Below, one piece after another: positions 16,170 to 26,001 of a DNA stretch of 64,000 nt (the first letter of the stretch is position 1; each line of letters begins with the position of its first letter). The stretch lies in assembly GCF_014280875.1 (NCBI RefSeq), contig NZ_JACLAL010000009.1:62001-126000 (forward strand), read 5' to 3'. The notes below the pieces were generated by a model. The model saw only the letters and a list, made by a program, of their open reading frames with translations. It made no database searches and was not told where the DNA came from. Source of the stretch: Paenirhizobium daejeonense (GTDB lineage: Bacteria; Pseudomonadota; Alphaproteobacteria; Rhizobiales; Rhizobiaceae). The position numbers were made by a program, and so were the translations under genes.

Positions 16170-17333
16170 TCAGTCCCGAGCTTCAAGTTTCTCCGCAATC
16201 ACCCGAGCGGTTCCGACGGCACCGTCAAGCGAGACCGGAAGCTCCGACGGCAAAGTGAGTGCGCGTGCAGCAGTGATTGCCTCTGCCATAACCATCCCGC
16301 TCAGACTATCCTCGGTGACCACCTTCGCCAATCCTAGCGCGGCCAACTTCTCGGCCCTCACCGACTGCTCGGTCTCACCGCCTGCAGCAAAGGGTACGAG
16401 CAGGGAACGGCAGCGGGCCTGCAGGAGATCGCAGACCGTGTTGTAGCCCGCCTGCGAAATCGACAGACCGGCCTGCGGCAGCAGGCTTGGAAAATCCGGC
16501 CGAAACCGGAAGAGTGACACCCCGCCGGAAACACGGCCAGCAATGCGATCATAATCCGCCTGCGACAAGTTGGGACCGGTGATCACACACCATTTCTCAC
16601 GATCATTGAGAATATCGCGGGCATCGAGCGCGGCCTCGATCAACGCGGCACCCACGGCGCCGCCGCCAGCAGAAATCACCACACCGAAACGATCCTCGGA
16701 TGGGGGCGCTTCGGCCGCAGCGACAAGGCCGGTGTAGTGGATCTTTTCCGCAAACTCACCGATCAGCGGAAAGGTCTCCTCAAGCCGCACGAAATGCGGA
16801 TCGCCATGGACTAGAACGCCGTCGAAGTAACGGGCAACAAGATCGGCCGTCTCGCGATCTCGGCCGGGCTTACGGTTCTCCTGCAGGATATCCCTGACCG
16901 AACTGAACAGCAGCGGCCGAGGCTCTGCATGCTCGATAGCGGTCAGCAATGGCAGAAGCTCGAAACGCATCTGACGCCGGCCGAAGGGGAAAGCCTCTAT
17001 GATGACGACATGCGGCTCGACTTTTGCAAAAGTCTCCAGAAGAAGGGCCGCGCGTCTTTGCTCGAAGTCGGCGTCAACAGGATTGCCCTCGATATCCGCG
17101 AGACTGGAGAAGCCGCTTTTGCAAGCTACAACCGCCGGAAGCTGGACATGCTCGACGCCTCTTCCCGGGAAACCGCTCACGGGTGCCCCGCCCGTTACCA
17201 GCGTCACCGAGAACCCGCTCTCGACCAGAGCCGCGGCGATCCGGCTGGCACGCGCCACATGGCCGATGCCGAGCAAATGCTGGACATAGAAGAGAACCCG
17301 CCTCTTCGAAGCGTTTGTCTGCTGCGCGCTCAT
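16170..17333 (-). CDS. GT28-like glycosyltransferase (COG4671 type), copy 1
   Basis: Predicted cytoplasmic GT-B glycosyltransferase related to MurG. ATG 17333 (MSAQQTN) makes an ATGA overlap with the stop of the preceding GT4 gene, which decides the start; the product has 387 residues. The N-terminal nucleotide-fold strand is VLFYVQHLLGIGHVARASR, and the C-terminal donor-binding pattern is SISQAGYNTVCDLLQA with FAAGGETEQSVRA. It is a paralogue of the product at 18584-19783: both share the G-I/L-G-H-x-x-R start and the G-Y-N-T motif. Last gene of an importer/glycosyltransferase operon. Sugar donor and acceptor unknown. Confidence 0.85.
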   Translation of the reverse strand: MSAQQTNASKRRVLFYVQHLLGIGHVARASRIAAALVESGFSVTLVTGGAPVSGFPGRGVEHVQLPAVVACKSGFSSLADIEGNPVDADFEQRRAALLLETFAKVEPHVVIIEAFPFGRRQMRFELLPLLTAIEHAEPRPLLFSSVRDILQENRKPGRDRETADLVARYFDGVLVHGDPHFVRLEETFPLIGEFAEKIHYTGLVAAAEAPPSEDRFGVVISAGGGAVGAALIEAALDARDILNDREKWCVITGPNLSQADYDRIAGRVSGGVSLFRFRPDFPSLLPQAGLSISQAGYNTVCDLLQARCRSLLVPFAAGGETEQSVRAEKLAALGLAKVVTEDSLSGMVMAEAITAARALTLPSELPVSLDGAVGTARVIAEKLEARD

Positions 17334-18580
17334 ATCCCTCTCCGCACCCATGCTCCCTTAAAGAGCCGGTCGAGATCATGAATGCTGTTGTGATGATCGA
17401 AGTCCTTCCGCACCCGCGCCTCTGCCGCCGCTCCAAGCGTCTCCCGCAGGTCGGGATCAGTCATCACGCGCTGCAGAGCGTCCGCGAGAGCCTCTGGGTC
17501 TTCCGACTCGACCAGCAAAGCGTTCTCGCCATCAACGAACAGTTCGGAAATGCCTGAAACGGTCGTGGAAACAGCCACAAGCCGCTGGCTTGCCGCTTCG
17601 ACCAGAACGTTCGGCAGGCCATCGCGGTCACCATCTGCCGTGATCCGGCAAGCGAGCGCGAAAAGATCACTGTCGTGGTAATGGGCAAGTACGTCGCGCT
17701 GATCCATCGAGCCTTTCCAGGTGATCCGGTCGGAGATGCCGAGTTCGCCTGCAAGCGCCTTCAGGCCACCCAGTTCGTCACCGCCGCCGATATGGGTGAA
17801 CTGCCAGTGAATGTTCGCCGGCAGCCGGGCAAACGCCTTGAGCAGCACGTCATAGCCCTTCTTCTTGACGGCGCGACCGACGCTCAGCACACGGACAGGA
17901 TCAGCCGGATCGGAACCGTCGCGGCGTGGGCGTTGTCCATCGAAGTGCGGGAAGCGATCGAGATCCAGGCCATGATAGCTCAGGTGCATGACATCGCGCC
18001 CGCCGGCAAGCGATGACAGCTTGTCATAACCAACCTTTGTACAAGTCACGCCCCAGTCGGCACTCTGCAGCTTTTCGGCGAGATCCCAATCCTCGGAGGT
18101 CCAGATGTCTTTGGCGTGAGCTGAAATCGACCATGGGATACCGCTGATCTCACTGGCATAGCGCGCGACTGACGCTGGCGTATGAATGAAGTGCGCATGG
18201 AGCCATTTTCCACCCTGCGGCCATTCCGCCACGAGCACGGCAGCCTGACCGAAGCGGCGAAACCTGTTACGCGAGAAGTCCCGCCGAAGATCCTTCAGGA
18301 AGGAGAAGAGCGCCTTGCCAAACCCCGGCAAACGGCACGTCGTCCAAAGCGCTTTCAGGACACGAAGCGGTTCCTCGTGCAGGTATTCCGGCAGATAGCT
18401 GACGCGCGCACGGATCTCCTCGTGCACCGGGTGGCGCTTCTTATCCGTCGGACGGCGCATAGCGACGATTTCAAGCTCGAGGCCCGCACGTTCCAGGCCA
18501 AGCAATTCCTGCGCGATGAAAGTCTCCGAAAGGCGCGGATAGCCCTTCAGGAGGACGACAATCTTTCTGGTCCTGTTCAT
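17330..18580 (-). CDS. GT4-family glycosyltransferase
   Basis: Retaining GT-B glycosyltransferase of 416 residues. It begins KIVVLLKGYPRLSETFIAQE, typical of GT4 enzymes of surface-polysaccharide loci. The C-terminal half has VLSVGRAVKKKGYDVLLKAF and the donor-site pattern DGDRDGLPNVLVEAASQ (an E-x7-E-like region), then TTVSGISELFVDGENALLV. ATG 18580 is preferred over the adjacent TTG. It lies between two COG4671 enzymes, four bases overlapping one and three bases from the other, so the three are co-translated. Confidence 0.92.
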   Translation of the reverse strand: MNRTRKIVVLLKGYPRLSETFIAQELLGLERAGLELEIVAMRRPTDKKRHPVHEEIRARVSYLPEYLHEEPLRVLKALWTTCRLPGFGKALFSFLKDLRRDFSRNRFRRFGQAAVLVAEWPQGGKWLHAHFIHTPASVARYASEISGIPWSISAHAKDIWTSEDWDLAEKLQSADWGVTCTKVGYDKLSSLAGGRDVMHLSYHGLDLDRFPHFDGQRPRRDGSDPADPVRVLSVGRAVKKKGYDVLLKAFARLPANIHWQFTHIGGGDELGGLKALAGELGISDRITWKGSMDQRDVLAHYHDSDLFALACRITADGDRDGLPNVLVEAASQRLVAVSTTVSGISELFVDGENALLVESEDPEALADALQRVMTDPDLRETLGAAAEARVRKDFDHHNSIHDLDRLFKGAWVRRGI

Positions 18581-18583
18581 CAA

Positions 18584-19783
18584 TTATCCCTGGGCGGCAA
18601 AACGCGGCGATCTGGCATCTTCGCTCAGGTAACCGCCAACGATCTGCGAGATGGTTTGCAACCCCTCAAGATGAAGGCCGGCAGCGCCGGCCGAGGGAGG
18701 GTCGCGTTTCAGCACATCTTTGATCGCCTGTGCAAAACGCAGGCTGTCGGAGGCTTCCTGGCTGGAAAGCATACTGACAAGGCCGAGCTCGGAGGCGCGG
18801 CGGGCGCGGATCAGTTGTTCGAGCCGCGGCTGCGTACGCGGAACGATGAGGGCCGGTTTGTCGAAAGACAGGATTTCGCAATAGGTATTATATCCACCCA
18901 TGGCGACAACCGCTTTTGCACCCGCGATCCGGTCTTCCATCCGGTTGTCGAACTCGATCATCTCCAGATGCGGGTTAGTGCCCGCCTGCTCGACGAAATT
19001 CTGGCGCTGTTCGGCAGGCATATAGGGCCCAAGCACGATAACCGCCTTGTGAGTAAGCGTTGGATCAGCCTGATAGGCAGCGATCACGTCTCGCACCAGA
19101 TCGGCGCCATCCCCGCCACCACCGGTCGTGACGAGCAGGTAGTCTTCAAGCGGCTGCGGTCGTTCGACCGAGGCCTTACGCTGAAGAAAACCAACGAAGT
19201 TCATCTTCTCGCGCACGCTGTCCGGCACGTCGAGGCCCGTCAGCGGATCATAGAAATCCGGCGGTCCGTAAACCCAGATGTTATCATAGAGCGAGCCGAT
19301 CTTGTGCAGCACGTCGTTGCGCTTCCATTCAGCATCCAGAAAATGCGGAGCATCCATGACCTCGCGCAGACCGAGGATCAGGGTGGTGCCCTTCGCCTTC
19401 AGGAACCGCAGCGTTTCCTCCACCTCACCGCGGAGCCCCAACGGCTCCTTATCGATGATGAAGATGTCCGGCTGGAATGTCTCTGCTGTATGCAGGATAA
19501 TCGACTGCCGCATCCTTATCGTCGCCTTGACGTCGATATGCTGGTCTATGGAAGTGTATTCGCCGTTGCGTAACTTGATCACACTCGGGATCTTCACGAA
19601 ATCCACGCGCGCCCGATAATCGAAAGCGCCCGCGATCGTTGCGCCGGAAATGATTAGCACCTGCAGGCCGCGATAATCTTCCACCAGCGAATGGGCGATG
19701 GTGCGGCAGCGCCGCAAGTGTCCAAGACCGAACGTATCATGACTATACATGAGGATTCGTGCGTTGCGCGACGGTCCAGTCAT
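18584..19783 (-). CDS. GT28-like glycosyltransferase (COG4671 type), copy 2
   Basis: A 399-residue GT-B enzyme; ATG 19783 with AGGAG nine bases upstream. The start is ARILMYSHDTFGLGHLRRCR, and the donor-site region is VAMGGYNTYCEILSFDKPALIVPR with QLIRARRASELGL. It is paralogous to the gene at 16170-17333. It follows the permease gene of an Opp-type transporter by 69 bp on the same strand. Role in building a surface polysaccharide is inferred from neighbours. Confidence 0.87.
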   Translation of the reverse strand: MTGPSRNARILMYSHDTFGLGHLRRCRTIAHSLVEDYRGLQVLIISGATIAGAFDYRARVDFVKIPSVIKLRNGEYTSIDQHIDVKATIRMRQSIILHTAETFQPDIFIIDKEPLGLRGEVEETLRFLKAKGTTLILGLREVMDAPHFLDAEWKRNDVLHKIGSLYDNIWVYGPPDFYDPLTGLDVPDSVREKMNFVGFLQRKASVERPQPLEDYLLVTTGGGGDGADLVRDVIAAYQADPTLTHKAVIVLGPYMPAEQRQNFVEQAGTNPHLEMIEFDNRMEDRIAGAKAVVAMGGYNTYCEILSFDKPALIVPRTQPRLEQLIRARRASELGLVSMLSSQEASDSLRFAQAIKDVLKRDPPSAGAAGLHLEGLQTISQIVGGYLSEDARSPRFAAQG

Positions 19784-19852
19784 GCAGCTATTCTCCTATA
19801 GGTCCGAAGCATCGATGCCACGGGTAGTCGTATATTTTTCATTTCGAGAGGA

Positions 19853-21019
19853 TCAGTTGTAGGGGTCGGCGGCATCTCTAAGACCATCACCGAGGAAATT
19901 GAAGGCAAGAATGATAACAATAACCGGAACCACGGGGAAAAGAAGCCAAGGGTAAAGGGCGATCACGTTGACAGTCCGTGCTTCTGTCAGCAACACCCCC
20001 CAACTCGTGATCGGCGGACGAAGCCCGAGTCCAAGGAAGCTCAGCGTCGTTTCGCCCAGAATCATGCCGGGGATGGTCAACGTGGCGCTGGCGATCAGAT
20101 GCGACATGAAGCCGGGGATGAGATGGCGCCCGATAATCCTGGAACTGCCCGCGCCCATCATCTGCGCGGCAAGGACATAATCCTCCTCACGAAGTGCAAG
20201 AAGCTTGGAGCGCACCGCACGCGCGAGCCCGGTCCAGTCCAGGAGTCCGAGAATGAAGGTAATCCCGAGATAGACAAAAAGCGGTGACCAGTCCGCCGGC
20301 ATGATGGCCGCCATGGCCAGCCACAACGGTATGCTGGGGATCGAGTGCAGGACTTCCGTGACACGCTGAACCGCAAGATCGAACCAGCCGCCCCAATACC
20401 CCGCGAGACCGCCGATGACGATACCGAGCACGAAACTCGTCATCACGCCGAGGAGACCGATGGTAAGCGACACCCGTGCGCCGTAGAGAATTCGCGACAA
20501 CACATCGCGACCTAGACGGTCCGTCCCGAGCAGGAACATGTCACCGCCCTCGGCTGGGCAGGCCAAATGGACATTGCCGTCGATGAAGCCCCAGAAACGA
20601 TAGCCGTCACCCCGGCAGAAAAAGCGCAGCTTCTGCACTTCGTCAGTGTTTTCGCTATAAACCCGGCGCAGGGTTTCCATGTCCAGTTCCATGGTCCGGC
20701 CATAGACGAAGGGACCGACGAACGAACCGTCATGGAAGAAATGTACCTGCTGCGGCGGCGCATAAATGCGATCCACGTTCCGCGTATGCACATTGTAAGG
20801 TGCAAGGAACTCGACGACGGCAATCGTGCAATAGGCGATCAGCAACAGGACACCGGAAATCAGCGCAAGGCGGTGGCGGCGGAAGCGCCACCATGTGAGT
20901 TTCAACTGCGACGCATGACCGAAGGCAGAATCCGCATCGGCTTCCACAGCATAGGGATCGAATGGTGCTTTTGAGACATAATGTGCCGGCGCCGGCAGGC
21001 TTGCCAAATCTTCACTCAT
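19853..21019 (-). CDS. Opp/Dpp-type ABC transporter permease (DppC-like)
   Basis: Inner-membrane permease, 388 residues. It is longer than usual because of a large periplasmic insertion after the first helix (FLAPYNVHTRNVDRIYAPPQQ to about residue 155). The binding-protein-dependent transport region includes GTDRLGRDVLSRILYGARVS and LGETTLSFLGLGLRPPITSWG. It overlaps the upstream permease gene by four bases (ATGA). The long insert, seen in permeases for large or atypical substrates, may favour an oligosaccharide over a peptide (inference). Confidence 0.92.
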   Translation of the reverse strand: MSEDLASLPAPAHYVSKAPFDPYAVEADADSAFGHASQLKLTWWRFRRHRLALISGVLLLIAYCTIAVVEFLAPYNVHTRNVDRIYAPPQQVHFFHDGSFVGPFVYGRTMELDMETLRRVYSENTDEVQKLRFFCRGDGYRFWGFIDGNVHLACPAEGGDMFLLGTDRLGRDVLSRILYGARVSLTIGLLGVMTSFVLGIVIGGLAGYWGGWFDLAVQRVTEVLHSIPSIPLWLAMAAIMPADWSPLFVYLGITFILGLLDWTGLARAVRSKLLALREEDYVLAAQMMGAGSSRIIGRHLIPGFMSHLIASATLTIPGMILGETTLSFLGLGLRPPITSWGVLLTEARTVNVIALYPWLLFPVVPVIVIILAFNFLGDGLRDAADPYN

Positions 21020-22014
21020 TTCGTGCGCCCTCCCTGCAGCCGGATACGCGGGTCAAGGATGGCGAGTGCGATGTCGGACACCAGCACGCCGATTACCGTC
21101 AGGATGGCCAGAAACATCAGGAAGGAACCGGCCAGATACATATCCTGATTCTGCAGGGCGCGGATCAGCATCGGGCCGGTCGTTTCCAACGACAGAACGA
21201 CAGCGGTGATTTCTGCGCCGGAAATGATCGTCGGCAGGATGGAGCCGATGTCGGAAATGAAGAAGTTCAATGACATGCGCAGCGGATATTTGATGAGTAG
21301 CCGGAAGGGATGCAGCCCCTTTGCCCGCGCAGTCATCACATATTGCTTGTGCAGTTCGTCCAGCAAGTTCGCCCGCACACGCCGCACCATGCCAGCCGTT
21401 CCCGCGGTGCCGATGATGATGACCGGGATCCACAGATGCTCGAGAATGGATTTAGCCTTGGCCCAGCTCATGGGCTGCCCAAGGAAATCCTGATCCATCA
21501 GGTGACCGATCGAAATACCGAACCAGATATTGGCGAAATACATCATGATCAGCGCGAGAATGAAATTCGGCACCGCGATGCCGATCAGCCCGAGAAGGGT
21601 CAACCCGTAATCGCCCCAGCTATATTTGTGGGTGGCGGAATAGATCCCGATCGGAAAGGCGATCAGCCACGTCACCGCGATGGTGACAGTCGATACCAGA
21701 ACAGTCAGCCAGACACGGTCGCCGACGACATCGGCCACAGGCATGCGATACTCGAAGGAATAGCCGAAATCGCCCTGCGCAAAACCGACGATCCAGTCGA
21801 AATACCGCAAGGGAGCGGGCTTGTCGAAACCGTAACGTGCCTTGAGATCCTCGATCTCCTGCATATCAGCCTTTTCACCCATGGCGCGCAGTTCCTCGAC
21901 ATAACTCTCGAAGAAGTCGCCGGGTGGCAGCTCGATGATGGTAAAGACCAGCATGGAGATCATGATCAGGGTCGGGATCATCATCGCGACACGCCAGATG
22001 ATGTAGCGGATCAT
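21016..22014 (-). CDS. Opp/Dpp-type ABC transporter permease (DppB-like)
   Basis: Permease of 332 residues starting MIRYIIWRVAMMIPTLIMIS, with the family-typical first helix, the ELKARYGFDKP-like loop and FGYSFEYRMPVADVV. The EAA-type cytoplasmic loop is RANLLDELHKQYVMTARAKG. It starts two bases after the binding-protein stop and overlaps the next permease by ATGA, so all four transporter genes are one translational unit. Confidence 0.94.
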   Translation of the reverse strand: MIRYIIWRVAMMIPTLIMISMLVFTIIELPPGDFFESYVEELRAMGEKADMQEIEDLKARYGFDKPAPLRYFDWIVGFAQGDFGYSFEYRMPVADVVGDRVWLTVLVSTVTIAVTWLIAFPIGIYSATHKYSWGDYGLTLLGLIGIAVPNFILALIMMYFANIWFGISIGHLMDQDFLGQPMSWAKAKSILEHLWIPVIIIGTAGTAGMVRRVRANLLDELHKQYVMTARAKGLHPFRLLIKYPLRMSLNFFISDIGSILPTIISGAEITAVVLSLETTGPMLIRALQNQDMYLAGSFLMFLAILTVIGVLVSDIALAILDPRIRLQGGRTK

Positions 22015-22015
22015 C

Positions 22016-23923
22016 TCATACGCCTCCCTCTAGCCAGAAGGTATCGGGCATATAGACCCCGAGATAGGAGGTCGGATCGAAGCCATAGAGGCCTTCGTTC
22101 GGCAGGTTGCGCAGCCGGTTCGAACGAACGATCGGCTGGGGCACGGCATTGACAATACCTATGGTGAATACCTGCTGTGTAAAGATCGACAGCATCCGGT
22201 GCCAGATTTCCACACGCTCGTCATGCGCATCGGCCTCGCGCCATTCGTGGAAGAGATCGAGAAGTGCTTGCGCTTCGGGGATATCTGGCGGACGTCCGTC
22301 GCCTCCACCCGAGAGATGATGTAGCCCCCAGAGCGGCCACTGGATCTGGTCGTCATTGGTCGGAGCCAGCTCGCGCGGTGACATGTCAGCCGTCGGCACG
22401 CCATTGTCAAGGCCCGGTGACAGCGCCAGGATCGTCTCGCCGCTGGTGATGCGTTGACGGAAAAGCTCGCGGTGCGACACATGGGTGAAGATCCGGAAGC
22501 CGATACGCCACAAGTGATCCGTCACGAGTTCCAGAACATCGGTATCGAATGTGGTTTCCGCAGTCGTTTCAATGATGAGCTTGCAGGGCCGACCGTCGGG
22601 TAGATAACGGATACCGTACTCGCCATCCCGCACGAGACCCGCCTCGTCAAGCAGGGCATTGGCCTGGTCAGGATCGAACGTGGCCCAGGCGTCACGGTAT
22701 TCGGGCCGGAAAAGCGGGCTCTCCGGCAGGATGCTGTTCGCACTGGGACTGCCCAGACCAAAGAAAACCGCTTTGTTGACCTCGTCGCGATTGATCGCCA
22801 GCGAGAGCGCGCGGCGAACACGCACGTCCCGCATCGTCTGGCGCCAGATCAGGTCCGAGCAATTGAGATTGGGAATGAGAGCGGCCCGAGAACCCTGTAT
22901 GCGCTTCCAAAGGCTGACTTTGATCGCACCGCGTTTTTCCGCGCTTTTCAGGAAGGTGTAGTCCGCGAAATCGATATTGGTGAGCTGCAGATCGCTTTCA
23001 CCCGCAGCCGCTTTGGCCGCCACGAGATCACCGGAGCTGACATTGAGCACCACACGATCGATATAGGGCAATTGCAGCCCGTTGCCATCTACCCGGTGAA
23101 AATAGGCATTGCGTTCAAATACGAACTGGCCTGCCGGCGGAGCTGTGATGCCACGCCAGGGATCGAGTGTCGGCAGGTCCGGATTTTCCGGTCGGGCCGT
23201 CCGCGACATCTTCTGGTGCAGGGAGACCCATCCATCGACACGCTGTTGCTTGATCAGCTCGGCGATTCGCTCCGCAGTCTGGTACTTGGGATGAAACTGC
23301 TTGAGGTAAGCCGCCGGCAGCATGAGGCGAGTAGCAACCGGTGATGCCAGTTCCGCCAGGAAATCGGGGTTTGGATCCTCCCAGCTATAGCGCACCGTGA
23401 ACTCGTCGAGCACTTCGAAGAGAGGTTCCTTGCCCTGCACCCTCAAAACGTTCGGAATGCCACCCTTATGGAGTTCCTTGTTATGGAACATATCTTCCCA
23501 CACATACCGGAAATCCTCCGTCGTGAAGGGACTGCCATCCGACCAGCGATGGCCGGGTCGGAGGTAGAAGGTGAATACTCGCTCTCCCTCGACCTCGTAA
23601 CGTTCCAGCAGATCAGGGCCGAAATTGAAATGCCGGTCGAAACCGACAAGGCGGCTGTAGCTATTGATCGGCATGTAACGGATATCACGTTGGCTGGCGA
23701 TCAGCATCTTGATCGTGCCGCCATGGCGTCCCGTGACGGTGCCGTCTACACCGTCAAGGGGCACCACACGCGGAACTTTCGGCAGGCGATCGGCCAAAGG
23801 CGGCAGGGTGCCTTCGGCAACCTCGGTCTTGAGCGGATCCGGATCGACAACCTCAGTCGCCGCCGAAATCCGCGGCAACATGGTGGAACCCATCAAAGCC
23901 AGAAGCGTACGCCGGGTGATCAT
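22016..23923 (-). CDS. Family 5 solute-binding protein with Tat-like signal
   Basis: Periplasmic binding protein of 635 residues, among the larger members of the SBP_bac_5 family. The N-terminus MITRRTLLALMGSTMLP has a twin-arginine pattern, suggesting folded export. The conserved family core is visible as FNFGPDLLERYEVEGERVF, RPGHRWSDGSPFTTEDFRY and RRALSLAINRDEVNKAVF. It overlaps the ATPase gene by four bases and is next to both permeases. Its size and its place between glycosyltransferases point to a large or sugar-like ligand, not proven. Confidence 0.93.
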   Translation of the reverse strand: MITRRTLLALMGSTMLPRISAATEVVDPDPLKTEVAEGTLPPLADRLPKVPRVVPLDGVDGTVTGRHGGTIKMLIASQRDIRYMPINSYSRLVGFDRHFNFGPDLLERYEVEGERVFTFYLRPGHRWSDGSPFTTEDFRYVWEDMFHNKELHKGGIPNVLRVQGKEPLFEVLDEFTVRYSWEDPNPDFLAELASPVATRLMLPAAYLKQFHPKYQTAERIAELIKQQRVDGWVSLHQKMSRTARPENPDLPTLDPWRGITAPPAGQFVFERNAYFHRVDGNGLQLPYIDRVVLNVSSGDLVAAKAAAGESDLQLTNIDFADYTFLKSAEKRGAIKVSLWKRIQGSRAALIPNLNCSDLIWRQTMRDVRVRRALSLAINRDEVNKAVFFGLGSPSANSILPESPLFRPEYRDAWATFDPDQANALLDEAGLVRDGEYGIRYLPDGRPCKLIIETTAETTFDTDVLELVTDHLWRIGFRIFTHVSHRELFRQRITSGETILALSPGLDNGVPTADMSPRELAPTNDDQIQWPLWGLHHLSGGGDGRPPDIPEAQALLDLFHEWREADAHDERVEIWHRMLSIFTQQVFTIGIVNAVPQPIVRSNRLRNLPNEGLYGFDPTSYLGVYMPDTFWLEGGV

Positions 23924-25842
23924 GACTTCAGATCCCCCGCGTCAACGCCGCGTCGTGCCAGCACCCAGTGGCCATTGCCGAGATCGACATGCGCGAGATT
24001 ATCCGGATCGCCCTCATCGAGAAAATGCTTCTTCCATGACCGCCGGGCAACAAGAGAAGATTCGCCGGCAAGACCGAGATCGATGCGGCAGTCGAGATCT
24101 GGTGAGGGAACCGCAGCAATCAGCTTGCGCGTATAGGGATGAACCGGCTGGTTCATGATGATCTCGCACGGGGCGATTTCCACGATCCGGCCAGCATACA
24201 TCACCGCCACGCGATCGGCCATGTAATTCACCACCGCGAGATTGTGGGAAATGAAGAGATAGGTGAGACAAAGCTCTGTCTTCAGGTCCTTCATCAGGTT
24301 CAGAACCTGTGCCTGAACCGAGACATCGAGAGCGGATACAGGTTCGTCGCAAATGATCAGACCGGGACCGAGCGCCAGCGCGCGCGCAATGCCGATTCGC
24401 TGACGCTGCCCACCTGAAAAACTGTGCGGATACCGTCCGCCGGCAGACGCCGGCAGCCCGACGGCGTGAAGGAGACGCTTTACCAACTCGATCCGACTTG
24501 CGGCATCGCCCTTGTCATGAATTTCCAAAGGTTCGCTGATAATGCCGCGCACCGTCATACGTGGGGAAAGAGACGATACCGGATCCTGGAAAACCATCTG
24601 GATCGAGGATCTCAGACGCTGGAGTTCCTCGCCCTCTGCCGAAAGAACATCGACCGGCCCGCTCGCGCCATTGTAGACGACAGCGCCGGCATCCGCCCGC
24701 AGACCGCGCATCAGGATCTTGCTGAGCGTGGTCTTGCCGCAGCCGCTTTCGCCCACCAGTCCCAGCGTTTCTCCGCGCTTTATGTCGAAGGAAACATCGG
24801 TCACCGCGCGTATAGGAGGTTCGGGTTTGGCAAAGAAGCCGGAAGAGCGCTTCGCGCGAAAAGTCTTGCTGACATTCCGTACGGAAAGAAGAACGTCGTC
24901 CGCGTCCGCGACAGACGGCGTACAACTACCCAGAAGCCCTGCGGTATCAACCTGGATCTCTCGCAACGGCTTAAGCCGTTCGTCCCGCGCCATCTCGAAG
25001 GTCGGCACCGCCGCCATCAGGCCCTTGGTATAGGGATGCTGCGTATTGAGGAAGATGTCCTCGACGCTTCCAGCCTCCATCACCTCGCCGCGATACATTA
25101 CCACCACCTCGTCCGCCATGCTCGCAACGACACCGAGATCGTGGGTAATCAGCAGAACCGCCATGCCGAGCCGGACCTGCATGTCCTTCAGCAACTTGAG
25201 GATCTGGGCCTGGATCGTGACATCGAGTGCCGTCGTCGGTTCATCGGCAATGAGAAGCGACGGACGCCCAATCAGCGCCATGGCAATCATCGCACGCTGA
25301 CGCATGCCTCCCGACAACTCGAAGGGATACATGTCGAAAACGTGATCCGGCTTGTCGAATCCCACGAGACCGAGCATTTCTTCCGAGCGCTCGCGCCGTT
25401 CCTTCGACGAAAGCGCAGTATGAATGCGCAGCACTTCCTCGATCTGATTACCAATCGTGTGCACGGCGGAAAAGGAGGTCATCGGCTCCTGGAAGATCAT
25501 GCCGATGCGATTGCCGCGAATGTTACGGATCTGGCGACCGTCGCGCGGCAGCCCGATCAGATCCACTGGCCCGTCACCCTCGGGATCGTCAAAGACGACA
25601 CGACCCGAGATCCGCGCGTTGGATGCCTCAATGCCCATGATGGCCCGACCAAGCGCAGACTTTCCCGAACCCGACTCGCCGACGAGCGCCGTCACCCGGC
25701 CGGGCCGGATGGCCATGGAAAACGACCGAACAGCCTCGATACTGCCGTTCAGCAGCGGAAAGGACACACTAAGCTTTTCCACCGAAAGCAGATCAGCGCC
25801 ACCCACCATGCGATTTATAGAGCCCCCGGATACGCTACCCAT
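23920..25842 (-). CDS. Fused double ABC ATPase (DppD-DppF type)
   Basis: Two ATP-binding domains in one chain of 640 residues. Domain 1 has Walker A GESGSGKSAL, signature LSGGMRQRAMIAMAL and Walker B LLIADEPTTALD. Domain 2 has GESGCGKTTL, FSGGQRQRIGIARAL and IICDEPVSALD. The oligopeptide-type C-terminal extension follows each domain (HPYTKGLMAAVP and HPYTRKLIAAVP). This gene is first in the operon. The start is uncertain: ATG 25842 is used, but no clear ribosome site is visible and ATG 25809 also works. Confidence 0.94.
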   Translation of the reverse strand: MGSVSGGSINRMVGGADLLSVEKLSVSFPLLNGSIEAVRSFSMAIRPGRVTALVGESGSGKSALGRAIMGIEASNARISGRVVFDDPEGDGPVDLIGLPRDGRQIRNIRGNRIGMIFQEPMTSFSAVHTIGNQIEEVLRIHTALSSKERRERSEEMLGLVGFDKPDHVFDMYPFELSGGMRQRAMIAMALIGRPSLLIADEPTTALDVTIQAQILKLLKDMQVRLGMAVLLITHDLGVVASMADEVVVMYRGEVMEAGSVEDIFLNTQHPYTKGLMAAVPTFEMARDERLKPLREIQVDTAGLLGSCTPSVADADDVLLSVRNVSKTFRAKRSSGFFAKPEPPIRAVTDVSFDIKRGETLGLVGESGCGKTTLSKILMRGLRADAGAVVYNGASGPVDVLSAEGEELQRLRSSIQMVFQDPVSSLSPRMTVRGIISEPLEIHDKGDAASRIELVKRLLHAVGLPASAGGRYPHSFSGGQRQRIGIARALALGPGLIICDEPVSALDVSVQAQVLNLMKDLKTELCLTYLFISHNLAVVNYMADRVAVMYAGRIVEIAPCEIIMNQPVHPYTRKLIAAVPSPDLDCRIDLGLAGESSLVARRSWKKHFLDEGDPDNLAHVDLGNGHWVLARRGVDAGDLKS

Positions 25843-26001
25843 CACAAGCTGACGCGGATTGATATTATTGGATTTACCGTAACCTAGGCGCCGGCTCCCT
25901 GTCCATCACGAAGATGCGGCGTGGCGACCGGCGCAAAAGCTTGCAGCACGATCCGTTTTGCCGATAGACCTGCGGCGGGAAAGATCGTCCGGAGACAATC
26001 A
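25843..26001. promoter_or_regulatory. Divergent promoter region, importer operon / DXD glycosyltransferase
   Basis: About 159 bp between the divergent importer operon and the plus-strand glycosyltransferase must contain both promoters. An A/T-rich patch (GATATTATTGGATTTACCG, 25860-25878) could hold the leftward promoter. I see no perfect repeat. Confidence 0.35.

Noticed and set aside
18182..19573. A 463-codon plus-strand frame opposite two glycosyltransferases
   Set aside because: Covers parts of two different minus-strand genes and the joint between them; no motif.
24424..25887. A 487-codon plus-strand frame opposite the double ABC ATPase
   Set aside because: The minus strand has two complete sets of ABC motifs; the antisense product is basic and histidine-rich with no domain.
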